Assembly (NCBI RefSeq): GCF_018691265.1
Contig: NW_024881313.1
Span: 3,278,501-3,342,500, forward strand
DNA length: 64,000 nt
Direction of reading: 5' to 3'
DNA from: Tyto alba
Lineage: Eukaryota > Chordata > Aves > Strigiformes > Tytonidae
Below the pieces are notes generated by a model. The model was not told the origin of the DNA and searched no databases. It saw only the letters and a list, made by a program, of their open reading frames with translations. The position numbers were made by a program, and so were the translations under genes. Each line of letters begins with the position of its first letter. The stretch's first letter is position 1. Positions 12,801 through 27,800 of this stretch are shown piece after piece.

Positions 12801-15800
12801 TTGGCTATTTGTTTTCAAATACACCTCAATTGTAGGCAAGGAATTAAAATTTTAAAATTCCAGTGTTCTGTTAGGATAATTAAACAATGTTAAACGTTAC
12901 AATAATTTTTATATTTGAACTTGAAATAAGAATCTTTGTTTTACATATGGTATACCCTTAGGTACTCACTACAATTAGTGACTTATAGCAATAAATAACC
13001 TTAGAAATTGTGCAAAGAGTGGCTAGTATCTTCAAAGTGACTGGCAAAGTTCCTTAATTCTTTGTTGTTTATAATGTGGGTGGACTTTTGTTTGGAGATG
13101 AAAAAAGGTGCTTTAACAACAGAGAGATGTATTGTTTCCTTTCTTCCCATTCAATTTTAAGTTATGGGATCCAAAGTATAGATTTGTTGGCTTCTGTAGC
13201 TTAAAAAAAAAAAAAATTCTTAGAAGATTTAGTATGGTTAAACCCAGGTTTTCTCTTAAGCTTACTCTGAGATGACAATTATTTTTTCTGAAATATGATA
13301 GTGATGAGGCTGGGAAATGCAACCTGAAACATCAGAGAGTTGAGAATTTCAGCTGAAGACTAAGAGCTTATTAAAGTTTTGGCTACTGAAATTATCCTGC
13401 TTCAGAAGAAAATGTCTTTACAGAGGAAAGGATTACTAGCTTTAGCTATAGGTTGGCTGTAATTAAAATGTGTTGTTTTAGTATCAAAACTGTTCAGTGC
13501 AAAATTAAGCAAGTAGGGTTCTATATGCATTTTAAGCAATTATAGCTTGAAAACAGCATTTACCCCGTTTCCCTACCAACATGTGTTTCCATTGTAATTC
13601 TGTTAATAGCATTTAGGTGGATTTATACCAATATGACTGAATTTGGCCTGTGAATTTGCACCTGAAGGTGTGAACAGCCTTATTTTGTATATGAAAACTT
13701 ACTACTTGCACTGTTGAAAAGTGCAAGAACTGAGGCAAAATAAAATCCATTCCAAGTCAACTTCAGCTTCCCTGAAAAGTCCTGTAAGGATAGTAATCTT
13801 GTATTTAATCAGGAGAACAATCCTTAAAAAATAGCAAAGGGAAATTGAATTAAAATACATTGTGTAGCTGAGAATCATTTTTAGAGTTAAAATGGGATCC
13901 TTTTAGGGCATTCTTACTAAGTTTTTATTGAAACCAAGCCTGTTCAGTTTCCAGATATTGAGGCTGAAGTTCAAAGTAGTTCTTACAATTAAAGATTTAT
14001 TTTTCATCATAAGTATATTGCATGTGTGATCTGATTCAATAGTTCCTTTCCATGGGCAACTGTTTGTGGGGTTTTAGAGGTAACGGTGGGTATGGATGGT
14101 AATCTAGGTACAGACTAGATGGTGCTATTAGAGCACGTACTGCTGTGGGTGTCCAAGTCAGGAGAGCAGAAGGGAAACACTCTTATTCTTGATGGCACAT
14201 GGAGGGTAAGTGGTCGTGAATATCTGTGGATGCTGGCCTCATCTCAAGAAGGGAATATGTAGGAGAAGATAACGGAATGGTAGAAATATATTACATACTT
14301 TTCATCACCTCTGTAGGCAGAGGACATCATTTTATACTTGTTGGTGTCCATATAGTACTGTAGAACAGTGAATGAATCCTGTTAAGTATTGTTTATTACT
14401 GCAGCACAATCTCCTCACTATTCAGGATTTCTGTGCATGGAAGGACATGTCGAAATGAGTACTTAATGGAATAGTATTAATTGTTTTATGGGCCCCCTTG
14501 CTGCTTGAAAGTTCAGTGACCTAAATAGAAAAAGTATCTAACTTCCATTGGTGATAGTAGAACATAAGAATTATTGCTAGGGGCAGATTTCACTTGGACA
14601 AATGCTGGAACATGATAGACCCACATTTCCCCTGACCCTCAGTAAAGCTCAGTAGTCTGAGTACAGTTAATATCTGAGTAATCACTTGAGAGAACACCTT
14701 ATTCTGTGTGTTAATTTTTTCTGTTTAATAGCAATTACTGTTCTTAGAAATTTCATATGACCTTAAGTATTTTGGGGATATATTTTCTCTAGTGATAGAG
14801 GAGATTTGGATGATATCTCTCCTATTACCACACTTAATTGAGTTTCAGTGAAGACAACAAAACTTATCACTAGCCCCTAGCTATTCTATCATGTGCTCTG
14901 ATCCTACCTGATCTCACAGAATCAGACAGCTGTGGTTAACTTAGTATTTAGGTAGAAGATCTTAAAGGCAAAGAAAAAAGGAAATTGAAGCGGAAGTTTT
15001 GAAAATACTTCCTTGCTTCCTGGCATCTCAGGAAACAGTACTTTGCTCAATAAATAGAGCCCTGCTGTTCATTGCTTAAAGAGGCAATGGTTACTGCATG
15101 TGATTCTGTATATCCTTCCCTATAGTGACAATGTCTAAGAAGGGAATTATGAATGCAATCCTATCTCTAGTAGTTCAGCATCAACATGGAAATTATCACT
15201 TTCGTTTAATTTTATACTTGGCCTGTGTTTATATGTTGATAGACAGTTGTGTGCTATGTTATTCCTGTGTTGCAAAGAAACCTGAGACTGCTATATTGGA
15301 GAAAGGCACTGTGGATAATCAAATCCATTGTCTCAGAGATCTACATTAAGTGCATTTTTAAGAAAATCTGAGCAGAGTAAATGTAAAAATCCATTTCTGA
15401 TTGTACTGTGGTTTTTCATTTACAACTAGAAAATTATTTTGTAGCTTATTTTGCTGTCCTTTGCAAGATCATAGTCAAGTTGTCTTGTGATAGGGCTCGC
15501 TTGACCACCATGCTCCTTAGATTCTAATACTGTCACCTTAAGTTATTCTTATGTCCTTGTAAGATACTTTATTAATGTGCTCAGTGTGACTTGGATCTAT
15601 TTTTTTCTGCTCCATCTTCTTATTCTTCATTAGCCTTCCTTTGACATACAGATTTAGCATATCCGAGCCAGTGAGGTTGCAGGCTTCTTTATCTGAACCC
15701 TTAATTATTATTCTGTCAGTTATTTCACTAATTTATTTCCTCCCTTTCTCAAAATTTCCCCTTTTAAAGTTTAGAATGTTAGTTACCAAAGCAGCTTTTG

Positions 15801-18800
15801 GTCATTCACTCCAACTAAGCTTATTTTATATGATAGTTTTTTCTTTAAATTAGTTGTTCATCTTAAAGGAGGAGACAACTGAGAGAGACACCGAATGTGC
15901 AATGGTTGTTTTAAAAGAAGAAAACAGTTGGACACGGAGAGTATTAATGATTGGATAAAGAAAGTAGAACTAAACCACAGGGAGAAGGATGAAAGGTAGA
16001 CATTAGAAGAAAGTTCTCTTTGTAAGAAAATCAGAGCATAGAGATTGCTTGGGGAAGTCATCACTTACGATGTGTTTATTTGGTCTTTTCTTAAGAAGTA
16101 AAATTGATTGTTCAATTCAAGTGGATTTCAACCCCATTTTCTGTGTTTCTTTGCATCTGCTATGAATATGTGGATGTGTCTTTTGCATTGTTTACAGTCA
16201 ACAAAATCTACTAGCTGAAACATTTGGAGGTAACTTGGCTGTCATCATCAAGTGGTTTATTTCTTTCAATCTAGGTCTGAGAAGAAAAAGTTTCCCATAA
16301 TTGCATTGTTCTAGGTGGTGTATGCTGCTCTGTTTGGTGACATAACTAAAAATTCTACATCCAACTGTAACTAAAGGGTCTCCAGAAGGCTTTCAGTAAC
16401 ACATCCATAGAGGCTTTGCCATTTTGTTCCAAAGGGAGAGTGAAGATGGGAAGATACTTTTGCACATGACAGCCATTCATGATATATCAGTTCGTATGTT
16501 CATATCCTCTGTTCCCCCTACCATCTTTGTCTTTTTTAACTTAGTATTTTGTGAACATTTCATACTCTTCAAAGCCAATGTTTTAAATTCAAAGTTGTGG
16601 TATGTGTGTGCATCCAAGAGTGCTTTTTTTTTTTTTTCTGTGAGTGTCATGTTTGCAATTTTTTGTGTGCGTTTGTAGGAACTTTTTTCTGCTGTAAAGC
16701 TTTTCCATTACCTATAATAAAGTATAGGGTAAAAAAATAATCCTAAGTAATAACATTAAAAAATGGTTTTGTTAAGTGCATTGACATTGTGCTGTTAAAA
16801 ACTGAAATTCTCTTATGCATTACTGTTGGCCTTGAAAGACATCTTTACTGGCTGAATGACTAAGTGCGTACTTGGTATGTGTATCAAGTGTATAGTACAA
16901 ATTATGATTGAATAAGTTCTACCCTAAGATTGCTCATGTTTTACAATAAGTCGCTTACCAATATAACTTTACAGAAACTTCCGTGAAACACATGAGCTTT
17001 TTAATGCATTGTCTTCCAACATAATGTGTAAACCTCTATAGTAAATACAGCTATTTTCTTTCAAGAAACAAACTTAATTTAAAGCAGCATTGTTTTGTCT
17101 TAGACTTGGGAGGGGGAAGAGTTGGACAAAGGCTTGTTGCTAAAGTTGTGTGCTGTCATCATCCTCTTGAGAGTGATTATTCTAAAGGCATAACTGTGAG
17201 TGAGTGGGCATCACTGAGTTGTCACTCACAGCTGGAAGAGTGGTTGAGAGCAGCTCTTTTGAAAAGCTTGCCATGTCAGGCTGAATTGTCACTGCCAGCA
17301 TCCGTCTTGCAGAAGTGCATAGAAACAATCTAAAGGAGGGAGTAGAATGAAGAGAGGAAAGTAAAAGAATGTCCTTTTTTTTTGTCAGTTCTGGTGGATT
17401 ACTGTTACAGGCTGCAAGTAAACACTGGGTTATTTTTCTTCTTTTCCAGAGTAAAGATGGGAAAACACCCTTGCACATGACAGCAATCCATGGTAGATTT
17501 TCAAGATCTCAAACCATCATTCAGAATGGTAAAAAGGGGGAGGGAGTAGTTTTGTCACCAGCTTTCCAGTATTATGAATATTTTCCTCCTCTTGTATTAA
17601 TAAGTGTGTTGAATTTTTTTCATATCTAATGTATCCTGTAGTAGTTCAACTAATGGTGAAGCAAATCTGCTTCTAAAGTTTGATAAGTTGCATTGAAGAT
17701 CTGTTTATTTTTCTGAATGCAGGAAAATATATTTTCTCTTCTATAACCCAGGTTGCAGAAAGCTTGTCCCATACAGTTATATAATAAAGGGCTTCTCTTT
17801 GTTTTGCTTATTAATACTAAATACCACTAAAAGTTGTATAGATTTTAAATCCAAAGTAGTCATACATGGACAACTAATTGTTAATGTTGCTGAAATTATC
17901 ATCAGTGCTGTTTTTCTAACAAAAGAATCTGTATGCCTACATATATCCTTACTTAGTAAATGCTTTTTATTATAGGAGCTGAAATAGATTGTGAAGATAA
18001 GAATGGAAATACTCCTTTGCACATAGCAGCTAGATACGGTCATGAGCTATTAATCAACACTCTGATTACGAGTGGTGCTGACACTGCAAAGTAGGTAACT
18101 TTACTGACATGAATGCAAGCTGAAAGAATTTAGAAATATGTTTATTAGAATAACAAGACTAGCATAATTTTTAAAATACTATATTTAACTTGAGAGGGGG
18201 AATACTTTGTGTATTATCCTATACTGTACTTTTAAGTAGCTACTCAATACATTGCCTTTTGTACAAAAAGAAAGAGAAATAGGTTTTCTTCTAATCTATT
18301 TGAAGTAAGAGCTCTGAAAGTTTTAATAAGCTGTTGCACTGACTTAATGCATCCTGCTAGCTTGTAAGAAAGCATTTAATACGGGAAGTTTTCCCAAGGC
18401 TCACTGTTCTAATTACGTGGTTTGCTGAACCCACCATGCATGTGCACTTTGGCACACAATCATGTTTGTTTTATTTTAACTGTAATGAAACTGTAATACC
18501 TGATTATGGTGTATCTTAGGCGGGGTATACATGGGATGTTTCCTCTCCATTTGGCAGCATTAAGTGGATTTTCAGACTGCTGCAGAAAGCTCCTCTCATC
18601 AGGTAGGATACTCTTTAAAAATTCTTATGGCTGCTTTGTACTTTGTTTTTTATTCCACAGAACAGCTTTTAATTAAGGCTTAATTTAGTAATGCATAAAA
18701 ATCTTTATAGTTTCCTAGTAGCCTGGGGCCAGTGCTTGTTATTTTTAATGGACAGTCCATAGATTAAGTGAATGCAAACTTTCACAGAAGTAATTAAAAA

Positions 18801-21800
18801 AAAAAAAATGATAAGGAGTCTGTAACTTTTTAAATGTTGTGTTTGTGTGATTAAGTTGGCCATAGAGGTGGGATGACTGGCTCAGCCATAATGCAACTTC
18901 AAGGGAAAAGACTAATGTTCTCCTAAATGGCTTCCTGGACCATTCTCCCTTTCCCTGCCATGATTAATACCGATCTGTCTGTTCCTATCTATTCCTGTAC
19001 CGAGCACCTAATAGCTCTGAAGGCTGTGGACTGCTACATTAAGAAACCGTTGCACTGGTGATTCACTGCAATTTAAAAGCATCCCAAACTGCACTTGGCT
19101 TTCTTTGTTTGACTCCTCTTGAAACTGGGGAGAGTTGTAAGGTTGTTACTTCCCCTGTTGTCCCAAGAGTCTGCTCTGGTGTGAATTCTGAGCTCTTTGA
19201 ACCATGGCAATTCTGAGAAAGTAGATTTGTCTGAAGGATTGTGGAAGCTTCAGGAACAGAAGAAGAAACCAAATGGTTCTACGTTAATCTGAAGGCACTT
19301 CCATGATTTTTGAAAAAAACAAAAGTGGGAGGCAGAGGGTTGGGAAAAGGGAAGACTAAGAAGTTGCTTCTCCAGCTTTATATTATCTGCTAGGGAAGCC
19401 TGGGAGAAGAACTAAAGTATTATAACTAAAACTACCATCGGTAAGGCTTTTTATTTCACTGTCCTGTCATGAACAAACTTGCAAGGATTCTCTCCAGAAA
19501 AGAACTGTCCTATAGTTGACTGTATTTAAATTGGATGTGTTCAAAATCAGGAATACTCTGGCTCTTTCTCCTTTCTGCACATGGTGCTGTGCTGGCTGTG
19601 CCCTTCCTGGAGATTCAGTATGGCAAAGGAATCCCTGCAGAAGACTTGCAAGTGGTTTCTGTGACTTTTACATGAGTTATAAGCAAACTTGGATGTACAA
19701 CCAACCCGGAGCAAATAAGAACTTGAAGAGTGTGTTCAGCCTTCAGAATTAAAAGACTAGATACTGCTAACAGCTTATTAGATGTATTAATACATGCTCT
19801 TGGTGTAGGGAACAGGATCTGCAGACTGTGTGTCCTTTTGGTTTGGGGAGGAAGAGTCATTTATGTAAATTAAGAATCTCTGATTTTGAAATTCATTAAT
19901 ATTTCATGTGCAGACCTTAAAAAAAAAAAAAAAAATCAATCTGCCTTGTCCCAGAACTGAATGACATTTAAGTAGTTAGTGGTGTTAGACAAGCAACCTA
20001 GGGTAGGGATGTGGAAAGGTTTCAAAGACTACTTTTCACATCAGATCAATAAACTTATCTTGTTTGCTGTATATTACTGCCTATTTAGATAGGAAGAGAA
20101 CATAGTGGCACATACAAAAATCTGTGTTTTGAGGGATATGGAGTAGCAAAAGTCTTGAACAGTAGTACTCTTGAATAACACATCCTGCATTGTTCACTAT
20201 TTATCGTTGAACAATTCTTAAAAAAGAAAAGAAAAGAAAAAAAAAAAAACATTCCCAGGCAAAAGTACCAAAACTGGAAATTTAATTACTAAGTTTTTTT
20301 ACACAAGCACAAGACTCTTAAGAGAATATAGCAGTTTTCTTAAACCAAAAATTGAGCTTTGAAACCTGATGTAAATAGTAATCTTCATGTCACAGTATAT
20401 GGTTAGATATGGAATTGCACAGTTAAAGTTTGTGATCTCACATTTGAAGTTCCATAGTCACACGTTTTGGGTAGAGAAAACCACAGTGTTCTCTGAAGGG
20501 CTTCTCTGTAAGTAATTGCTATTTACAGCCTTCTCTCCAGCTTAACAACGTTCTTTCTGTGGGACTAAAGAGCTCAACTCAGTGATGAAATTTAGGTAGT
20601 TCCTGAATTTGGTAATGCTGACATCCACCTCTATATTAAAAAAAAAAAATATCTCTGCATAACCCTGACAAATCCTAGCATATTCTTAAATTTTCCTATA
20701 ACCTTTGTGTATTTTACATTCAATACAAAATTACACAGAAATATTAGAAGGCAAATAGTATAGGAAAGAATATAGCCTCTTGCCTCAGTGCAGCTAATTG
20801 TCTTTACCCCTTTCAATTTTATTTGAACACCTGTTTTTCAAAATATTACAAATAGCCAGAATATGTTTCAAATTAAGTAAATTTTCAGTGCTTAAGTGCT
20901 TTTTTGCAAGTAGCTGTTAAGTCTGCTTAGCAAGGATCTCTCTTAAGGATAAAGGAGAGCAGTTTTGTGAAAGGTGGTGTTACATAATGATTTTACAAAA
21001 GGCTTGGTTTGCAGGTTTTGACATTGACACACCAGATGACTTTGGCAGGACTTGTCTTCATGCAGCTGCAGCTGGAGGGTATGTAAAAAAGCATTCATGC
21101 TTTCATATTTAGTGTTCTGTTTTCAATTGCTGATCATTTATGTTCTTCTTTTTATTATTTCCTCTCTGTGCTTTTCCTGTCCTCTCCCCTTGGAATTTAT
21201 GTAAAGATGAAAATAATTTCAAGATGGACTCTATCTACAAACAAAAAAAATAAATTAAATATTCAGCTCAATAAGTAATTATTGGAGTACAGTGTCCAGG
21301 TATCATCAGCCTTACCTTAGGCTTATGCTTGGGGATGAACTGAGATTTATTTCAAATTCCCATGGATGATGATACAATTTTTAGGATTTACAACATTCAG
21401 AGATGGCATGCTCAGATAAGATCACTGTAGGACATGAGGTGGAGAACAGCAACTTTGGGAAATATGTTTTTACCAAATCCATGAATAAAAGAACTATCTA
21501 AATTAAAAGCCATAATTAAATTTCAGAGTTTAGGTGGATGAAGCAATCAGAACTACTTGCTCATCACTTGAGTTGTGATCCATATTGATTATTGTTATTG
21601 TATTGTAGGTTTTCTATAGCAGCTACTCAAAATTGCCTGGAAGAATTGGGTAATAAATTTCATGATACACTTTGTGGGACACAAGAACTCCATGATATTG
21701 ATATTTTCATTTTTCTGTTTCAATGTTGTTTAAGTAACACCGTTAAGTAATCATTTTAAGTCAAAAGATACTTAATAGATGCATCCTTGTTGCAAATGAT

Positions 21801-24800
21801 TAAGGTTAAAATGCTATCTTTTCATATAAAAGCACATAATTTGTGGCACATTCCCTCATTCATCTTCAGCTTAGGAAAGTTACTAAGAGTGTTTAAACAA
21901 TAAGCAGTATTGTACATATATTATGATGATCATACTGTATTGAAAATGAATTACACTAAAAAGTAAAATATTTATGTTGCAACTTATATTTGGCCTTAAA
22001 TATACAGTGAAAACTTGCCTCTGTGCTGGAATCCTGGTAGCAAAAAGCATGTGAAGTGCAGGTGTTATTGTTTTTCTGCTTTAAAGAATTGAAATTTCTA
22101 TTGAATTTGGTTAATGTTTCTGTGCTTTATGCATGTCGTTTGACATAAATAAAATTTCTATATATGGACTTGAAGTAATTTATAGTCTTTCCTAATTTGG
22201 TCCTGCAACTATGAAATCTATTTTACATGCAAAAATATACTTATCAGAATTTTCATGTGATAGTTCACTTTCATCAGAAATAATGTTTGAAATGTATATG
22301 TGTAGCAGCTCTGATATTTGCAGAGACTAACTCTGAGGAAATAAAATTTGCAATCACAAGTGATATTGCATTAATTTAATAGGAATTTGGAGTGCCTAAA
22401 TCTTCTGCTAAATACTGGTGCAGACTTCAATAAAAAGGACAGATTTGGGAGGTAAGACATTCTAGATTTGTGTATTGTAAAGGACTGTTGGAAGTATTAC
22501 AGAAGTGGTATATTGCTGTGTGCGCAAGTCTGTGTCTTCCAGTTTCAATGTTTTTTTTTAAGATATGATGTTGCTAATAAACTTTGCTTCAGCATATGTT
22601 ATCAAAAGTTACCAACATATTTTGTTTATTGTGTTTTGTTTAGTCTTGTTTTTAAAGACTGAGTTCTATATTCAGCTGTAATTTTTATTAACCGTTTTTG
22701 CTTATAATACGGATCTAATGAGTTTAGCTTGCTGTCATCCAAGGACATTTGGTGGTGATTCTGAAATAATGTAGAAGTCAAACCTATAGATCTGTTGCTA
22801 TTTCTAAGGCTTTTAATTAAAAAATCCATTATTTTATTACCACTGCTTCACCTTTTTCCTTTCATTGTATCTATCCCTTTCTGTTTCCTTGTTTGTGCTC
22901 TGAACTCTTTTAGAATGACATACATTTATAGTATAGGATTATTTAAGTTTAGATGGCATGATGAGTACTTGTGTAAAATCTCATATTTATGATTTATAAT
23001 ATGATTTTCCAGGATGTGAATGGCAAGAGTAGGTCTTGAGGAGAATGTTATAGATCCAAAGTTGTATTTTGCTTTAAATTCTACTTCCATTCTTTCCTGA
23101 AAAAGGAACAACTGTCTGTCACAACTTTTGTCTTTTTGTCAGTTTGGTTTGGTTTTTGGTTTTACATACATGTTATATAGAGCAATTATTTCAGGAGAGG
23201 GGAAAAGATTAAAATCGTTAAAAATGGACAGAAATGGGGAAAAAGTAATTTTAGGGAGAGGAAGAGGTAGGACACTTTAAAGTGCCTGACTGTCTTCTCA
23301 AAATTGAGATATTTATAGTAGAAATCTCTTTTAAAAATAGAAAATGGAATTCTGAGTCATCTTGGTGCTTTTGAAATTTTATCTGAACTGCTTTATTTAG
23401 AGAATTGTTTATGTATTTGAAGATGGAATAAGTTTCCTCTGAAATTATATATCAGTACTAATATTTCACAGTTTTGTTACAAGAAGACAAGGTATATTTT
23501 TTAAAGTTTTCTTTAACAATACCTCTGCTATGTTACTATAGTTAAAAAATAAAGAAATAATGCTTATCTCTCTTAGGCAAAATCTGATCTGTTTGTCAAA
23601 AACATCTACTTGCTATTTGTTTTTACCTTGTTTAATTGCCATGCAGTTCTTAGATTTATCCATATTTTTCCTTGTTCTTGAAATGACGTAGCTAAAAATA
23701 ATATTTTTAATGTAAACTTGATCAAGAAAATTCATATAAAGCTTTCCTTAATACAAAGTTTGTCCATATTTTGGCTGGCCAATAGATCCCTTAGATACTC
23801 TTCTGCATTATTAAATGGCCCCTAGAAAATAGCCCCATTTTTTATTATTGTAATGATGCATTCTTCACCACTAATACTTGTTAAAAAAATGTAAGGAGGA
23901 TTTAAGTTTCATTTTATTTTGTTTTTTCTGTCTATATAATATTATTTTGCTGTTATTTACCATTGTACTTTTTATTTAAATGTGTACTAAAGAACTCCAC
24001 TCCATTATGCTGCTGCCAATTGTAATTATCAGTGCCTGTTTGCCCTTGTGGGATCTGGAGCTAGTGTGAATGACCTCGATGAGAGGGGTTGTACACCTCT
24101 GCACTATGCAGCTGCATCAGACACAGATGGAAAGTAAGTGGCATGCTTTGTACTAAAGCCTTTCTCCTTAGAAACATCTGAGCTGTGAATTTAATGTATG
24201 TTCTGCCTTCAGTTTTGCCAAATGCATTTTCTATATTTTTAAAGATTAAACTTGACAGTGGATTGTTCATTGTATGTAAAATATTTTATGTAACAAATAT
24301 TTCTGAGAAAAATGAGCAACAGTAAAATGTATTGTAAATTTTTGGTTATGTCACACAATGCAGATGTCCTAATTCAGGGATTCTTTGGGAATAGTTTTTA
24401 ATCCCACCTGCTGTGTAGTGGTCGAGTAAATATCATTCGTAGGGGTTATTACGTCAGTTGTGAGCAGTAGAGTCACTCTAAAATCAAATCCTGATAAATG
24501 ATGGTCTGTTTATGGGGGGTTCTTAATGTTGCCCAAAAATCTGTAGTTAGTCAGAAATAGGCTGTAAAACTAGTTTGTGAGTTACAGTAGGCATGTATCA
24601 GGGTAAAAATGAACTTGACATTTCAATATAAGATGCTTTATTCATTTGGTGTTTGATTAAACTATTCACGCTTGGCATTACAACTCCATCTCTTGTTAGC
24701 GTAGATTTTTGTGAAGTAGTTGTGCTTTTATTAATGAAATTCCTCCAGAAACTTTCATAAAGCCACAGATGTCCCTTGTGTGTGTTTATTTTGTAACTGA

Positions 24801-27800
24801 TGGTTATATTTAACATAGTGTTTTGTGACTTAAATGCTTCCGTGCAAAGGTTATATAGATAGCACTAAATTGATGAAGTTACTTAAGCTCCAGACACTGT
24901 ATATTGAGGAGACTCGAGAAGATACCACTTGCATGTGCACACGCTCACACCCACAGGTGGAAACGAGCTGTTGTGCAGCATTGCATTGCATTGCAGATGC
25001 ATACAGTGACACCTTCTCTAGAAAAGAGGGCTGCTTAGTGCCATATCATCTTGTTTTAATACAGCACCTTTTAAAATGTGAGGTAGTAATAGGAACAAGG
25101 TGTCTTATAACTTACAGTTATAACATCTTACCTTCATGGTCATTTAACTAATATTTAAAGTACATGCCTTTTTTATGAAAGGACAAATTTCAGAATGAAA
25201 TTTGCTCCTGCTTTTTAAATATACTTTCAATCGCTGATGGAGTTTGCTGAGATAATTTTACTTTAATTGTCCTCTTACAAGTTGAGCTAGGATTAATTTT
25301 AGCTTCATGGTTGCTCTGAAAACCTCCAAACTATAATGGTTTTTCAGATGACATCGTTTTGCCATCTGTCTTATAAAAGGCACGAGCAAGAATGATGATA
25401 GCAATACGGCAGAGTTTTGGGAGATAACTCAAAGAATTGTCGCTGTAACCCATGTGATACTGCCCTTCTGATTAACAGTTGGCTTTCTGGAAGACGGGCT
25501 GCAAAGCAGAATGGCCTGAGGAGAAGCTTTCTGTATTGATGCAGCAAGATGATTAGTAGCAGCTGGAAAGCCAGTACTGCTCAGCTCATATTCAACATAA
25601 GAATGAAGCTAAAATTTATTACTGAGTTGGAATACAAAGCCTGGGAAAAAAAATGTCAGGAAATGATCTGTATAGAAACTCCAGAGATACTTACATGCAT
25701 TTTCACAGTCTTTGTTCAGACATCTTTAAAGACAGATTTTAGGGACAAGGATGTTTTTGTTGAAAATTATTTTCTTGTTTGTTCCTGTTTGGAAGTCTTT
25801 CATCTGTGTCTTTAGTAAACGCTTCTGATCAGGAGCAAACACCAGTAAGCCTCATTTTGAGAAGACTAGAGAGAGAAACATGATCACAGAATGAGATAAA
25901 CTAAGCAACGTCCAAGGGGAGCAAAATACATGCTCATCCTATCTTAGAATTGTTTAATAGACAGTACACCAACAAATAAATGCGAAATAGATTTAACTTA
26001 TCTGAGGTTTCAGAAAGTTTGATTGACCTCCTTTTAAAGAGGCCTGTTGAGGACAGTTAATTATGCAGAAGATGCAAAGATGATCTCTTTCCTGGATGAA
26101 AAGAAACAGCAAAAATAATTATCTGTTTTGCATTGGAAAGAATGGGTACTATATTTTTAGTTGACTTTGCTTCTGTTGGAGTATTTAGTGTATTGTGTTT
26201 TTTGTGAGCACACAAATACGGAAAGTACCCAAGTACAGAAATTTAGATAGGCAAGGCCAGTGATGTTTAATGAGTCATGAATGTTAATACGAAATAATTT
26301 AGTAAAATTAACAAAGAAAAACAATTGGACAAATAAAATGTAGGGACAGTAATTCTTACTCAAAGGAACAAACTGACTTTGTTTGGATTCTTGGAAATCT
26401 TGTCCTGTTTCAATTCAAATAAAAACATACAAGTATGGTTGCCATGAATGAAATCCAGGCATTGGTTTAATGGGCAAATAAAATTCAAATTAGTTGGTTA
26501 AAAACATAGATATGCTTTACTGGTAGCTTTTATTGATACATGGAACTTGTTGTAGTTACTTAGATCTTGTGTTACGTATGGTATTCTTTAAAACTGGAGA
26601 ATTTTTACTTTTTTCACTGCCTATCCAAGCCCTTTGCTCCTTGATGTGGGCAAAAAATTATGAGAGTGCACCTCGACATCACTCCTGTTCTTCTCAACTT
26701 TGTAATGAGACAGAGTACTTTGTAATTAGACACTTCCTTGTTCATTGTTTTTCCTGTAGCTTTTTGCCGCTTTCATCTTCACTCACCTGGTTTTAAACTT
26801 TCAACCTTTGTCTGGAAAAGCGAATGTCAGGTCTTCACTTCAGCAAATTGATGTTGCACATGAGGCTGTTGGGCCCTTGACCCAGTACAGCTGTCTTATT
26901 CGTGTTGAAATGTGTTTCCACTTCATCACAGCTGGTACTGGATCTCATTCAGATGATGAACTTGCACTTTTCCAGCTGCTGACCCCGGGCCCTTCCTTGA
27001 AAGAACTTTGAGAGAGTTCTGGTGTTGCAGGGTCGTGCTGTCTTCCCTCAGGAGATGGCTGCTTTTGTAGGATTTCTGCCTGTATTTCTCCAAGGTTTGA
27101 ATGTTCTCCAGGGTTTTGAATGACTGAGTTTCTACGCTTAATGGCATTGACCAGAGGTCATGTTATGATTCTTGTGTCTCTCAGATCTAAACCTGCCATA
27201 TCCTACTGCAAGTTTTTCACATGACATAGCAGCGTAGCCATATCACATAACTACGAAGTTTCCTTTAACTTTCTACTGAACAATTTTTTGTGAGATAAAT
27301 TTTTTGTGAGATAAAACCCTTATATTGTCAGTGTATCCAACTGGCCTGTTTGTTACTACTGATGATGGTAATCTGTGAGACCTTTGGATAAACTGTGCTT
27401 AGGAAGAAAGATTCCAAGCTGGATTTGATAAGATAATACATTTTTTTAGCTTCACGTGCATTTTATTTAACTGATAAAGAAGTATTTCGTAATCCCAGAG
27501 AGAAGAAGAGATAGTGGCCTGTTGTAGACTTCAGAAAGACTAGTGGCTTCACCAGCAAGTTCAGGGTCATGATGGTGACTTTGCAAAATGGAGCTGACAT
27601 TATTGACAAAAAAAAAATATTAATAAGTAGGGTTATTGTTTGGAATAGTTTAGGGTGCGTGCATGGAGTCTCTTAAAAAGAGAAAAATAGGTAGAGGGAG
27701 CTGAATTTACTACCCTATTTTCCATCCTCCTGGCTGAGTAACTGAGATTGAAATCGTGCTGGTCATATTCTGCCTTATAAGTCTGTATAATTAAAGGAAT

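Larger units (their letters stand above)
17529..21014. other. ANKRD28 introns between 17.5 and 21.0 kb
   Basis: Introns 17529-17975, 18091-18519 and 18603-21014 flank the exons at 17976 and 18520. They hold short A runs (for example near 19920 and 20240) and nothing else I can support. Confidence 0.6.

Noticed and set aside
21609..21649. Exon-like stretch after TTGTAG reading [13 protein letters not shown], followed by GTAATA
   Set aside because: It looks ankyrin-like and has AG/GT borders, but its length does not fit the phase-2 intron it lies in, and the conserved protein needs no extra exon here. Probably chance.
24834..25151. 105-codon open frame in an ANKRD28 intron
   Set aside because: No domain, no splice logic and composition like the surrounding intron.
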